Below, in pieces: positions 15,281-25,035 of a stretch of 52,258 bases of DNA. Every line of letters starts with the position of its first letter. Position 1 is the first letter of the stretch. The translations under genes were made by a program, and so were the position numbers. Below the pieces are notes generated by a model. The model saw only the letters and a list, made by a program, of their open reading frames with translations. It made no database searches and was not told where the DNA came from. Origin of the DNA: Pigoraptor vietnamica (Eukaryota; Opisthokonta; Filasterea). The stretch is taken from contig CALSCQ010002350.1 in assembly GCA_943704525.1 (NCBI GenBank), positions 1 through 52,258 of the forward strand. The letters are read 5' to 3'.

Positions 15281-18200
15281 ATGGCGCCGAAAACGAAAAG
15301 CGTTGATGCGAAAGCCAACGACAAGAGGGTCGTCAAAATGTCCCTCGAGAGTGCGTGCGTCCAAGCCAGGCTTCTGGATTTGATCCGCTCCTACAACGTT
15401 CGTCTGCATCACGTCGCAACGGACGGGTGCGCTCTCTTCAACGCGCACATGCGTCGCCTTCTTGAGGAGGGCAAGAAAATCACTCCGGAGATGATGGATC
15501 AGAACGCGATACGGCAGTGCCTCGCGCTCGTCTCGACGGCCGCCAGCCCAAGTATCCGGAGGAGCTGAAGAAGACGTTCAACGTGTGTTTCAAGGACATG
15601 GAGAAGCACGATCGACGCGGCTTTACCAACATTATCACCTACGTCGCCAGGCAGCTCGCGGTCGCGACGCGCGAGAATATCAAGCGCCACTACTTCAAGC
15701 GACAGTGGCGCGTGCTCAAGCTGCAGTACCCCAACGACAACGACGAACAGCTGCGCGCGCGCGCGAAGGCGGAGAACGACGCGCTGATCGCAGGCAGCGA
15801 GCACAAGAACATCTTCGTCTTCATCGAGAAGGAGCCCGGGGAGGTGCTCGCGGTCATGTTTCGCTGGCTGCAGTTCATCGAGTGCAAGCGGGCTGCGCTG
15901 TTGCGGGAGGGCGTTGACGAGACGCGCTTGCCGAAGATGTTCGCGCTGCTGCCCGTCAAGTGTTCGTTCGTGCCGAGTTGCATGCCGATCGGCACCGACT
16001 GCCTGGTCGACTTGGTCGACGCCTTGGTCGAGGAAACGCGCAACGCGATCGACGAGGCGGCGGCCAGGAACCTCGAGGTCGACGAGGCGACGGTCAGGAA
16101 CCTCGAGGTCGACGAGGCGGCGGTCAGGAAATTCAAGTCGGCCGAGAGAGACAAAAAGCCCGGCGAAGTTGGCAAGGCCGTCTTCGAGCTCGCCTTGGAC
16201 GAGTTCTGGCGCACCTACTTCAAGATCATTAAGGTCTCCAAGGGCGGCCGCGTCTTCGACTACTACTTGGCGACGGACGGAGCTTCCGCGTCGCTGATCG
16301 TGCGACGGAAGTGCCCGAAGGCTGCGCCTGCACCTGGACTTGCGCCGGCGCCTGTCACGGCGGAGGGGCAGAAGCGAGGGGGCTCCGCGCCGGCTGCTGC
16401 TGCGAAGCCGGGCAACGCCGCGCCCGCGAACGACGCTGCGCCGCCAGCTGCGCCTGCGCGGAAGCGAGGGCGACCCACGGGCGAACGTAAGAGCCGCGAC
16501 AAGCCCGCTGATGCCGGTAAGTTCGGTTGGAATAACGCGATTGTCATGATGTACTCGTGCCCCGGTCCTTCAACTGTGCGACGCTGGGCGTTTGCACCGA
16601 CCCATTCAATCGTCTGCATTTGAGCAGTGGCTCGGTTGCAGTGACCGGGGTCAAAGCCTGCGCGAACGTGCTGATTTTGGTGCTGATTTCGCAGGAGCGA
16701 ACGCCGCGGCCAAGCGTGCCAGGAAGGACGGTCGGTGCTCTTTCTATCCGCAGTGTCAGTTACGCGTGCGTGCAGAATTGGTTCGGCGTTTAGTTTGCCG
16801 ACCCGTCTGTGCGTAATTTAGTTCTCTCGATGCGCCATTCCCTGGCACTGAACTGTCACGCGATGCCGCTGTGCAGATGGACCCGTCATCGGCGACGGCC
16901 CGGNNNNNNNNNNNNNNNNNNNNNNNNNNNNNNNNNNNNNNNNNNNNNNNNNNNNNNNNNNNNNNNNNNNNNNNNNNNNNNNNNNNNNNNNNNNNNNNCG
17001 GCGTTTAGTTTGCCGACCCGTCTGTGCGTAATTTAGTTCTCTCGATGCGCCATTCCCTGGCACTGAACTGTCACGCGATGCCGCTGTGCAGATGGACCCG
17101 TCATCGGCGACGGCCCGGCGGCGCCCGCGCACACGGACGCCGCGCCCGCGAGCGACGCCGCTCCACCGCCCGCGCGGGAACGAGGGCGGCCCAAGGGCAA
17201 GCGCAAGAGCTGCGACGAGCCCGCCAATGACGGTGCGTTCAGCTGAGTGGTGCAGTATGTTCGTGCTCCTGGCCGCTCTTCCACTGTGCAACGCTGGATG
17301 TTCAGGCGCCGCGCATCCTGGCCCACTTGTCCGTCGGCCGGTTGCTAATTCGAGGTGGTGAGTCAAGAGCTAATCCAGCGCGTTGATTTCGCAGGAGTGA
17401 ACGCCGCGGCCAAGCGTGCCAGGAAGGACGGTCAGTGCTCTTTCTGTCCGCAGTGTCAGTTGCGCGTGCGTGCAGAATTGGTGCGGCGTTTAGTTTGCCG
17501 ACCCGTCTGTGCGTAATTTAGTTCTCTCGATGCGCCATTCCCTGGCACTGAACTGTCACGCGATGCCGCTGTGCAGATGGACCCGTCATCGGCGACGGCC
17601 CGGCGGCGCCCGCGCACACGGACGCCGCGCCCGCGCACACGGACGCCGCGCCCGCGCACACGGACGCCGCGCCCGCGAGCGACGCCGCTCCACCGCCCGC
17701 GCGGAAGCGTGGGCGGCCCAAGGGCAAGACGCCGTCCGCTGATGCTGCGGGGGAAAACGCCGCGACTGAGCCTGCGCGAAAGCGCGCACAGCCCAGCAAG
17801 GGCAAGCGCAAGAGCGACGAGCCCGCCGGTGATGGTACGTTAACTGAGCTGGAATGCGCAGTAGATGATTTCGCGTCGTGGTGGTGGGCGTATGTGCAGC
17901 AGTATGTGCTCGTGTCCTACGCCGAATGTTTGCACCCCGACCCACTTGTTTGCGTCGAGTTCGTGGCGCCCTTATAATGCAGCAACGGGACCAGAAGCTT
18001 ACCCAGCGCTCTTGACACCGATTTCGCAGGAGCGGCTGCCGCGGCCAAGCGTCCCAGGATGGTTGATCGGGGTAAGTGATTTCGGACCGCGATGATAGTT
18101 CTGCATGCACAATCGGCCCAGCATTGGCCCGTCCGTACGTTATTCAGTTCTCTCGATGCGCCATTCCCTGGCACTGAACTGTCACGCGATGCCACTGTGC

Positions 18201-21186
18201 AGATGGATCCATTGTCGTCGACGGCCCGGCGCCCGTGCCTATGGACCCCGCGCCCGCGCCTTTTCCCGGTGCGGCACAGAAGCAGGGGGGCTCCAAGGGC
18301 AAGGCTGTTGCTGGGAATCCGGACAACGCCGCGCCCGCGAACGACGCCGCGCCGCCGCCTGCGCCCGCGCGGAAGCGAGGGCGGCCCAAGGGCAAGCTCA
18401 AGAGCTGCGACGAGCCTGCCGATGACGGTACGTTTATATGTGTGTTGCAGTGTGCGCTCGTAGCCCCAGATTGTGCGACGCCGAATGCTTGCGCCGCCGT
18501 GTCTGTCAGCAGTGCGTGCATTTTGCGTCTCGTCCCAGGTCGGACACTAACCTGGCTGTGTTCTGCGTCGACGCTGCCTTTGCAGCAGGAGCAGCGTCCG
18601 TGCACGACGACATTGTGGGCCATCCGCCGCGAGGGATGAGGAATCCTCCCGGCAGGAATATGTGTTACCTCAACAGCCTCCTCCAGTGTATGGCGAGGTT
18701 GCCGCTGTTCGCAGAGCTGCGTGGCGCCGCACAGGACGACGACGACGACTGGGACAGCATCAGAAGCCTGTTGCGCATCATCAGGGAGCTGCACCGCAGG
18801 GACGTCGACACGCCGGTCGATGAGCAGTTCGCCAGTCGCTCTTGGGGGTCGGGGTGAATGCGGAGGACAAGTTGGAGGTGTCCAATCAACGCGACGCTCG
18901 CGAAGCCTTCGAGCAGATCATTGCGTGGGTCGGGGCATCCTGTCCAGCGGCGCTCGTGTGTCTCACCGCCTCCGGTATCCCCACGCTGCCGTTTCCTGGG
19001 ACTCGCCGTACACCATCGGTATGGAGACCGCGAAGCAGCTGTCGAGGGCCGTCGTCGATAAATGGGGCGACGGCGCGCCGGAGGTTCTCTCAGTCTTATT
19101 CGAGGGTCGCGATATGCTGCCCCTGGCGCTGCCCGTGGACAACCCCACCTTCTTCCTGCGCGCGGTCGCCGGGATGCCTCACGGCGGTCACTACACGGCA
19201 ATGAGGAGGGCGGCGTGTGGTATTGCGCGGACGACAGGCAGGTGTCGAAAGCAGCCGACATAGGGGAGTACACGAACGGTCACAGACGTTACGGGGCTGG
19301 ACTCTCGTTTTACGTCCGTGGTGGGGGTGCTGTGCCCCTTCCGCGGACGGCCGGAGTTTTCGATGGTGAGTTTGTCGCCGTGTGAGACCGAGAACTGGTG
19401 CGCTTGGCATACGTGTCTGCAGAATTTTATTCGTTTTTGTGTTGACACTGAGATTCTCCATGCAGATGTATTCGTCGACGACGTCGACAATGCCGGCCCT
19501 GCGCCCATGGACGCGGAGCCCGCGCCCGTGTCGGTGGATGCGCAAGCTGCTGCTGTGCACGAGCCCGTGCGGCCTGCGCCTCCGCCTGCGCCTGCGCGAA
19601 AGCGAGGCTGTAAGGACAAGGCGCCGATGGCCAGCGCTGTTGCGGCGTACGGCAACGCCGCACCTGGACCTGCGCCTGCGGTGGGACCGAAGCGAGGGCG
19701 CCGCAAGCCGAGCATTGCCACCATGGTGCGTTGTGTGAGTCCGTATTCTCCTTGTCAGGACAGACTTGCGGCTTTGGCTATGACTAACTGGACATGTTAT
19801 CTGCAAAAACATTTTCCAGTGGGCGAAGATAGGCGAGACCGAAGGCCTCAACGACCCTGGTGAGTATGACGCCTCGTGGCGGCGTGATCTTGCCCTTGAC
19901 TTTGGTGCGCCTGGCACGTTTCCTTGACACATTCGTGTCATCGTCCTGCAGCCACGATTGCGTGCGCTCGCGACTTACTGGATCGAGGCGGCAAAATTGT
20001 CGGCATCGACCCCGGCGTCAAGGAACTGCTGCACGCAACAGCGGACACGGTGAAGCGAACGAAACAGTCGGTCGTATACACGGCAGGACGTCGGGCACAC
20101 GAACGCGGCGCTCGTCGACACAAGCGCAAGCAAGACGAGCTCAAGGCCACTTTCTGTCGCGAATGGCATGCGGAAAACCCCGACGCGGACGTGACAGCGC
20201 TGGTGAAAGAAGTCGAACTCGGCGGCGGAGGACCCAACGCGGATGCTATGGCGGCGCCGATTGGAGAAGTCGAGGGCGGCGGAGGTGGCGGCGGCGGCGG
20301 CGGCGGCGGAGGCGGAGACGCCAACCCCAACGCGGATGCTATGGCGGCGCCGATTAGAGGAGGGGGCGGCGGAGGCGGAGACGCCAACCCCATCGTGGAT
20401 GCTATGGCGGCGCCGATTGGAGGAGTCAAGGGCGGCGGCGGCGGCGGCGGCGACGGCGGAGGCGCCAACCCCAACGCAAATCAACCGGCGCCGCCGGTTG
20501 CCGGTGCCGATCGCTGCATCGTCGACGAGATGCACGCGGCGTTGGCCAAGCATGACCGGAAGGCGTCGTCCCTGAAGGGCTTCATGGAGTACTGGAGGGC
20601 GCGCACCGCTGCCGGCAAGGTCCTGCGACCCTACTACGAGCACCCGTCGTTCCGGATCCGCCGGTGGTGGAAGTACCGCAACACGCAGCGGTCCGAAGCC
20701 AAGCTAGTCAAGGACTTCAAGGAGACGTTCGGCGACGATGCGATCCTCGCGTACGGAGACTACAACCCCGGCGGCTACCACATCCGCGGATGCGCTCCGG
20801 CAGCCAACACGAGGCTGCGGCAGTTGCTGGGCCGCGAATTCTGCATCGTCAACGTGCCTGAGTTCAGGACGACAAAGACGTGCTCCAAGTGCGGCGAGCT
20901 GGTGGACACGTGCAAGACGCACCCGGTCAAGCGGCGAGCGGGAGCCGTCGGCCAGGACGGACGCACAGAGAGGCGGGATTGCAGAGGGCTGCGCCGTTGC
21001 ACCAACAAGAAATGCAAGACCTACTGGACACGTGACTACAATGCCGCGCTCAACATCCGTGCGAACTGCGAGCACTTTCTGGCGAATGGCACGTGGTACC
21101 CGCGCTTCGTGCCGCAAGCCGGACCAGCCGGCCTTGCGTGCGGCCCCGTGCCGGCGGCCCACGCCGGCATGGAACTCGGGGCCTGA
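15281..21186 (+). CDS. Fanzor-type (eukaryotic TnpB-like) nuclease gene with an exon-array insertion, frame-disrupted
   Basis: Fanzors are eukaryotic relatives of transposon TnpB and Cas12, RuvC nucleases guided by an RNA from their own 3' region. The N-terminal half (15281-16516) contains segments resembling the Fanzor REC/WED region: CSFVPSCMPIGTD and FWRTYFKIIKVSKG followed by LATDGASASLIV. The C-terminal half (exons 19820-19859 and 19952-21186) carries RuvC-I (KIVGIDPGVKELLHA, Asp at 20008), the EFRTTKTCSKCG segment (Glu at 20860), a four-cysteine zinc finger (CSKC and CTNKKC) and RuvC-III (TRDYNAALNI, Asp at 21034). All three acidic residues are present. Between the halves lie about 3.3 kb of short exons with AT hooks and a USP-like exon. 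The reading frame shifts near 15530 without a plausible intron and again inside the USP-like exon, so this copy is probably decaying or mis-assembled. Family membership is firm; activity is unknown. Confidence 0.85.
16695..18427 (+). repeat. Tandem array of alternating basic (A) and AT-hook (B) exons
   Basis: A-type exons of 36-42 bp (16695-16730, 17395-17430, 18030-18071) encode GxNAAAKRARKDG-like basic peptides. B-type exons (16877 into the gap, 17092-17232, 17577-17834, 18203-18427) begin with DGP and end with a DEPAxDG-like peptide; they carry AT-hook cores RGRPKGKRK, RGRPKGKTP and RGRPKGKLK. Every complete exon is a multiple of three long and flanked by phase-1 introns, so copies can be added or lost without shifting the frame. 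The intron segment before B copies 1-3 is identical over about 120 bp, which marks recent duplication; the fourth copy has diverged. The first Fanzor exon already ends with the same kind of peptide (RKRGRPTGERK), a likely source of the array. Confidence 0.8.
16904..16998. other. Assembly gap (95 N)
   Basis: The gap interrupts the first B-type exon. The 120 bp before it (16784-16903) recur immediately after it (16999-17118), so the gap joins two copies of one repeat unit, or the same unit placed twice. Confidence 0.98.
18586..19365 (+). pseudogene. Ubiquitin-specific protease (C19)-like exon, frame-broken, inside the Fanzor locus
   Basis: The segment has the USP cysteine box (NMCYLNSLLQCM, compared with the family's GNTCYLNSLLQ), a middle part with RDAREAFEQII (the family's QHDAxEF region), and the histidine box GGHYTAM followed by WYCADDRQVSKA and LSFYVR. 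These lie in three different frames, with shifts near 18830, 18980 and 19200 that no GT-AG intron explains. The whole exon is 780 bp, starts after CAG and ends before GTGAGT, both in phase 1, so the frame is the same at its two ends. About 260 codons is shorter than most USP domains (about 300-350). Either it is a decayed captured domain or the assembly has small deletions here. Confidence 0.65.
19466..19725 (+). other. Linker exon with two basic AT-hook-like motifs
   Basis: This exon lies between the USP-like exon and the RuvC exons of the Fanzor locus. It encodes an Ala/Pro-rich linker (PAPPPAPARKRGCKDK and later GPKRGRRKPS). It opens with DVFVDDVDNAGPAPMDAEPA, similar in style to the B-type exons, which suggests common origin. 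It runs from phase 1 to phase 0 and continues in frame into the 40-bp exon at 19820. Confidence 0.6.
20218..20490 (+). repeat. Coding Gly-rich repeat between RuvC-I and RuvC-II of the Fanzor
   Basis: Tandem units encode polyglycine followed by DANPNADAMAAPI-like peptides, about three copies, the longest Gly run near 14 residues. The block is in frame within the RuvC exon and separates the first catalytic Asp from the rest of the nuclease core. Confidence 0.85.
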
Positions 21187-21638
21187 ACGACCGAGCGTTG
21201 CGCCCGTGAACGGCCGAGCGTTGCGTTGTCATTGTTCTGCCGTGCAGGCGGGCTTGCGGGGAAACCGGACTCGAGTATTGTTACTCTTCATTCGTATGCG
21301 GCGCGTGCGTATCGGATGGGAATAACAACTGAAATCTCATTGAGCAAAAAAACGACCTTTGTCCAAATAACACTGCGCTTGCCGCAAAGCTCTACCCTGG
21401 CCACACTCACACACACTTTGCACAAAAGGTGCTTCTGCAACGCATTGTTGCCTCACGCGCGCGCAAAACAAAACGCGGGCACCAACACAACGCGGCCGCG
21501 TGGCGCCACTGCACGGCGCGTGTCCGAGCACACGCAGGCGCCCCGCATTCCACTCGGCACCATAAACTGAACAACACTCGCGCCTAAGCACGCGCACCCT
21601 GCCACTGGACCGCAGGGTCTTAGAGGTCAGGGGAACAT
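21187..21638 (+). other. 3' flank of the Fanzor: short direct repeats, candidate guide-RNA region
   Basis: Two near-identical 18-bp words, GAACGACCGAGCGTTGCG and GAACGGCCGAGCGTTGCG, begin at about 21185 and 21210, overlapping or following the stop. The remaining 400 bp up to the V-ATPase stop shows no gene. In Fanzor and TnpB elements the guide RNA is encoded at the 3' end of the gene, so this is where one would be expected; no RNA structure was computed. I did not find terminal inverted repeats. Confidence 0.4.
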
Positions 21639-22752
21639 TTAAGCCGTGGCGTTACCGCTGCAGAGCGACGACGCCGAGTTGCCGTTCGTGTTGAGAATGA
21701 GCGCGACGATGAGGCCGTAGAGACCCAACACTTCGGCGAAAATGAGAATAAGAATCATGCCGACGAAGAGCTTGGGCTGCTGCGCAGTGCCACGCACACC
21801 GGCATCACCGACAATGCCAATCGCAAAGCCCGCAGCAAGACCAGAAAGGCCGACGCTGAGACCCGCGCCGAGATCAATGAAGCCCCTGTGATGCAGAAGT
21901 GCAAAAACGACAGTCAGCGAAGCGTCCAGCAAACAGCACCAGTGCGGACAACGCAGAGCACTCACTTGAACAGAGAGTACGTCTTGGGCGTAGAGACTGT
22001 CCACGGCGACGCAGCAAGGCGATGAAAGTCAAGGACAATGGCGGAGGGCAATGGGCTACACAATAGACCAGGCGGTGGCAACAATTCGTCGCACCACGAA
22101 ATCAGAGCACAGCTCTGCAGTGAATGCCGACCGCAAGACCAACTGCGCCACATAGAGAAGAGCACGCAATGCACGAGGGGATACATCCGTTGGCGATGAG
22201 CACGGCGACGACGAGGCCGTAGATGGCAATGATACCCGCCATGACGACGGGAATGACCGACTTCATGATGAGCTCGGGGCGCATGACGGACATGGCCGCA
22301 ATGCCCGTGCCGGACTTGGCCGTGCCGTACGCGGCGCCGAGGGCTGTGGCAGAGTCGCATCACGCGTCAGCGGAAGACAAGTGAACATATAAACTTCGCA
22401 AGTCACAACGCCAAAGTAAACGGAGAAAAACGACAGGAGACAGGCGACAGGATGCGACTGGTATGCTGTCGTACATTGCACAGTGCCCTGCATGCTCGAA
22501 GTAGAACTACGCACAGAAAACAAACACCACACCCACACACAGCATATGAATGTACTTTGCACACCACCACGAAACGCGAAATTCAAAATACCAAAACGGT
22601 GAAGGAGAAAACAAAGAGCACGATCTGCGCTCAGGGGAGTTTGCGAGGGCGCAGCGAGCTCTCTCACCGCTGAAGACCATGGCGGACGTGGCACCCATCA
22701 CGCCAAAGAACGACGAGTACACGGGGCAATAGAGCTCGGCGTTGGACGTCAT
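21639..22752 (-). CDS. VMA3/ATP6V0C: V-type ATPase proteolipid subunit c
   Basis: Exons 22752-22668, 22343-22185, 21996-21966 and 21885-21639 give 173 residues. The c subunit forms the rotating proton ring of the vacuolar ATPase in endosome, lysosome or vacuole membranes. Four membrane helices are visible: [17 protein letters not shown], then [17 protein letters not shown], then [17 protein letters not shown], then [17 protein letters not shown]. The last holds the proton-carrying glutamate. Nearly the whole chain matches animal and fungal homologues; only the luminal loop ([10 protein letters not shown]) and a short Ser/Asn-rich tail ([13 protein letters not shown]) look lineage-specific. 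A GTCACGTGAG element lies about 305 bp upstream. Confidence 0.97.
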
Positions 22753-23345
22753 TTTCAAAGCGGGTGTGCGGCGGTGCGCGGACGAGGGGCGGGAACAAAG
22801 CAGGGGGCAAAGGGCAGGGCAGTTTTTGAATCGGCGCTGGTTTTGATGAAGGGCGAGACACGGCCTGTGACAACACACACACACACACACACGCACATGC
22901 ACTGCGCGTGACCACCGCAATCAGAGGGAATCGGTCGCCGTAATAATTGCAGAAAATAATCCCAAATTGCCATACTCGCGCCATAGTCAGCGATTACGCA
23001 AACGCAGCGGGCTGCGGTCGCGGCCCACGCCGGGATCATCCGGGATTATCCTCTTGGTCACGTGAGATTCGGAAATTGGCCGTTTTATTCTGCCCGGCAA
23101 GCCGTGCGTGCCGCTGGCAGTAGAAAAAAACCGCTGGGCTTTGCACTCTCTGCCACAAGAGTGGAAGTCGCTTCGAGCCGGACTGGCGGCCCTTGAATAT
23201 GCACGGCCGCGATCTGAACCGAACTTACACCGGCTCGTTTGCACACTACACGACCGGCGCCAGCAGTACGCTAGCCGCCGGCCCAGCGAAACTACCAAGG
23301 CAGGAACGGCAATGTGACAGGAATGGCAATAAAACAACACAGCAT
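22753..23345. promoter_or_regulatory. V-ATPase promoter region with a CLEAR-like E-box
   Basis: No gene is seen in these 593 bp. A (CA)n tract lies near 22872-22892. GTCACGTGAG at 23057-23066 resembles the CLEAR/E-box (GTCACGTGAC) bound by TFEB-type bHLH factors at animal lysosomal and V-ATPase genes. An ATTGG (inverted CCAAT) lies near 23075. The regulatory role is inference from position and motif. Confidence 0.4.
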
Positions 23346-24886
23346 TTAGTCACCGTTACGCTCGCCGTCGTCCACTCCGTCGCGCACAGGCTCGGGCAGT
23401 GGCGGGACGCTTCGTCCGTTTGGGCACGATCCCAGCACTGTCACAAAGGTGCAGTGACCGGCCATGGCCTCGACGGCCGCGCGGATCGCAGGGTCCTCCG
23501 CGTGCCCCACAATGTCCGCAAAAAAATTGTAGTCCCATGCGCGCGCGCGGCTCGGCCGGCTCTCGATCTTCGTGAGGCTCACGCCGGCGGACTTGAGCGC
23601 GGAGAGTGCGTCGCACAGCGCCCCGGGCCTGTCTTGCAGAGAAAAGAAGAGGAACGTCCGGTCGTCGCCCGTCGGCGCCTCGCAGTTGCTTCCAACCACG
23701 ATGAAGCGCGTCGTGTTGTCTGCGGCGTCCTGAACCCGCGAGGCGAGGATGGGGATGTCGTACAACTCCGACGCCAGGAGGCTGCTTAGCGCCGCCGCGC
23801 CTTCGCCCTCCCGCGCCGCCATCTCCGCCGCCTTCGCCGTCGAACTCACCGGCACAAGTTCCGCCTGCCGCACGGACGAGTTGAGCCACCAGCGGCACTG
23901 CGCCAGCGCCTGCGGGTGGCTGTACACGCGCCGTACGCCCGCCAGCGTCTTTGTGCGCGACACGAGGTAGTGGTCGATGGGCATGAAGACCTCCGCATAC
24001 ACCTTGAGCCGCCCAGAAGAGGCCGCCAGCTCGTCCAAAGTGTGCGCAACGGACCCCTCCGTCGAGTTTTCTATGGGCACAACGCCGTACCCCGCGCGCC
24101 CGTGCAACACGGCCTCGAACACGTCGTGAATTGTCTCGCATTCAACGTACGCGACGGACGCACCAAACTTCGCACGCGCGGCCTCATGCGTGTTTGTTGC
24201 TGGGGGACCCAGATAGGCGATAGCGAGCGGCCGCTGCAGGGCGATGGACGCGCTCATAATCTCGCGATAAATTGCTTGCACGGCGGCCGTTGGGAGCAGA
24301 CCCTGCGCAGACAGCGTCAGATGTGCACTCACTCATCCGCTCATGTGTGTCGGTCTCTGTGTGTCTCTGTGTGTCTGTGTGTGTGTCTGTGCAGTGTCAG
24401 GCCGGGTGTGTGTGTGCACGTGTATGTGTGTGCAGTGTCAGGCCGGGTGTGTGTGTGCACGTGTATGTGTGCATGCCGTGCGACACAACACGAGAAATAA
24501 AAGACGCACATTGCGCTCCTCGCTCACACATCCGCTCATGCACTGCGACACAACGAGAGAAAGAATGGGACGCACATTGCGCTCGTCATTGAGGCGCTTG
24601 ACCTTGTCGTAGACGAGCTTTTCCCGGCTAGGCACATACACAGAACTGTCCTGCGCACTCTTGAGTCGGCCGATTTCGACAGACACGTTGGCTCTGTTTT
24701 GTTGGCAAGTCAGCAAATAGCAGGCGAGGCGGAGAGAGGGCAAGAACGAGCGATTGCTCGACCATCTGCGACCGAGATATGAGAGGCAGAAGTCCGCACG
24801 CGGAGAATGGCTTCAACGCACCGCTCGTTCAGAATATCGATTAATCGCCTATCGATGTCGTCAATGCGCGTCCTGAGATTATCCAT
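23346..24886 (-). CDS. pheA: Bifunctional chorismate mutase-prephenate dehydratase (P-protein)
   Basis: Exons 24886-24822, 24693-24576 and 24302-23346 give 379 residues. The first two exons encode an AroQ-type chorismate mutase (MDNLRTRIDDIDRRLIDIL, then VSVEIGRLK). The third holds prephenate dehydratase with PIENSTEGSVAHTLDE and the TTRF motif, then a C-terminal ACT domain with DRPGALCDAL and KIESRPSRA, the phenylalanine-binding signature. The enzyme converts chorismate through prephenate to phenylpyruvate, and the ACT domain suggests feedback by phenylalanine. This fusion order is the bacterial P-protein; fungal prephenate dehydratase is monofunctional. Two introns show it is a resident eukaryotic gene. 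Intron 2 is rich in CA/TG repeats. A palindromic TGACGTCA lies about 125 bp upstream of the start. Confidence 0.95.
24349..24478 (+). repeat. GT-rich intronic repeat with a duplicated 43-bp unit
   Basis: In intron 2 of pheA, GT runs lead into two near-identical copies of a unit containing GCAGTGTCAGGCCGGGTGTG, at about 24391 and 24432. Confidence 0.75.
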
Positions 24887-25008
24887 CCTCTCGCTTCAGC
24901 CTCGTGAACTGTGCAGGGGAATGGCACAATACACGGCGTTGATGCACGTTCTTGCGCACTGAAGGCCGTTTCCAACAACTTGTTTATGACACTCCGTATA
25001 TTTGGCGA

Positions 25009-25016
25009 TGACGTCA
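25009..25016. promoter_or_regulatory. CRE-like palindrome TGACGTCA upstream of pheA
   Basis: A perfect bZIP (CREB/ATF-type) site in the 149-bp space between the BEACH gene stop and the pheA start. Function is inferred from the motif only. Confidence 0.35.
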
Positions 25017-25035
25017 CGCAAATCACATGCCAGCT

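Noticed and set aside
17431-17516. Cysteine motif CSFCPQC read through the donor of the second A-type exon
   Set aside because: It depends on ignoring the GTCAGT donor, runs soon to a stop, and the parallel copy at 16731 breaks the motif (CSFYPQC).
15281-21186. Bacterial IS605/TnpB contamination
   Set aside because: The locus has introns with the same donor style as its neighbours, Fanzor-type rather than bacterial RuvC arrangement, and no TnpA or bacterial gene nearby.
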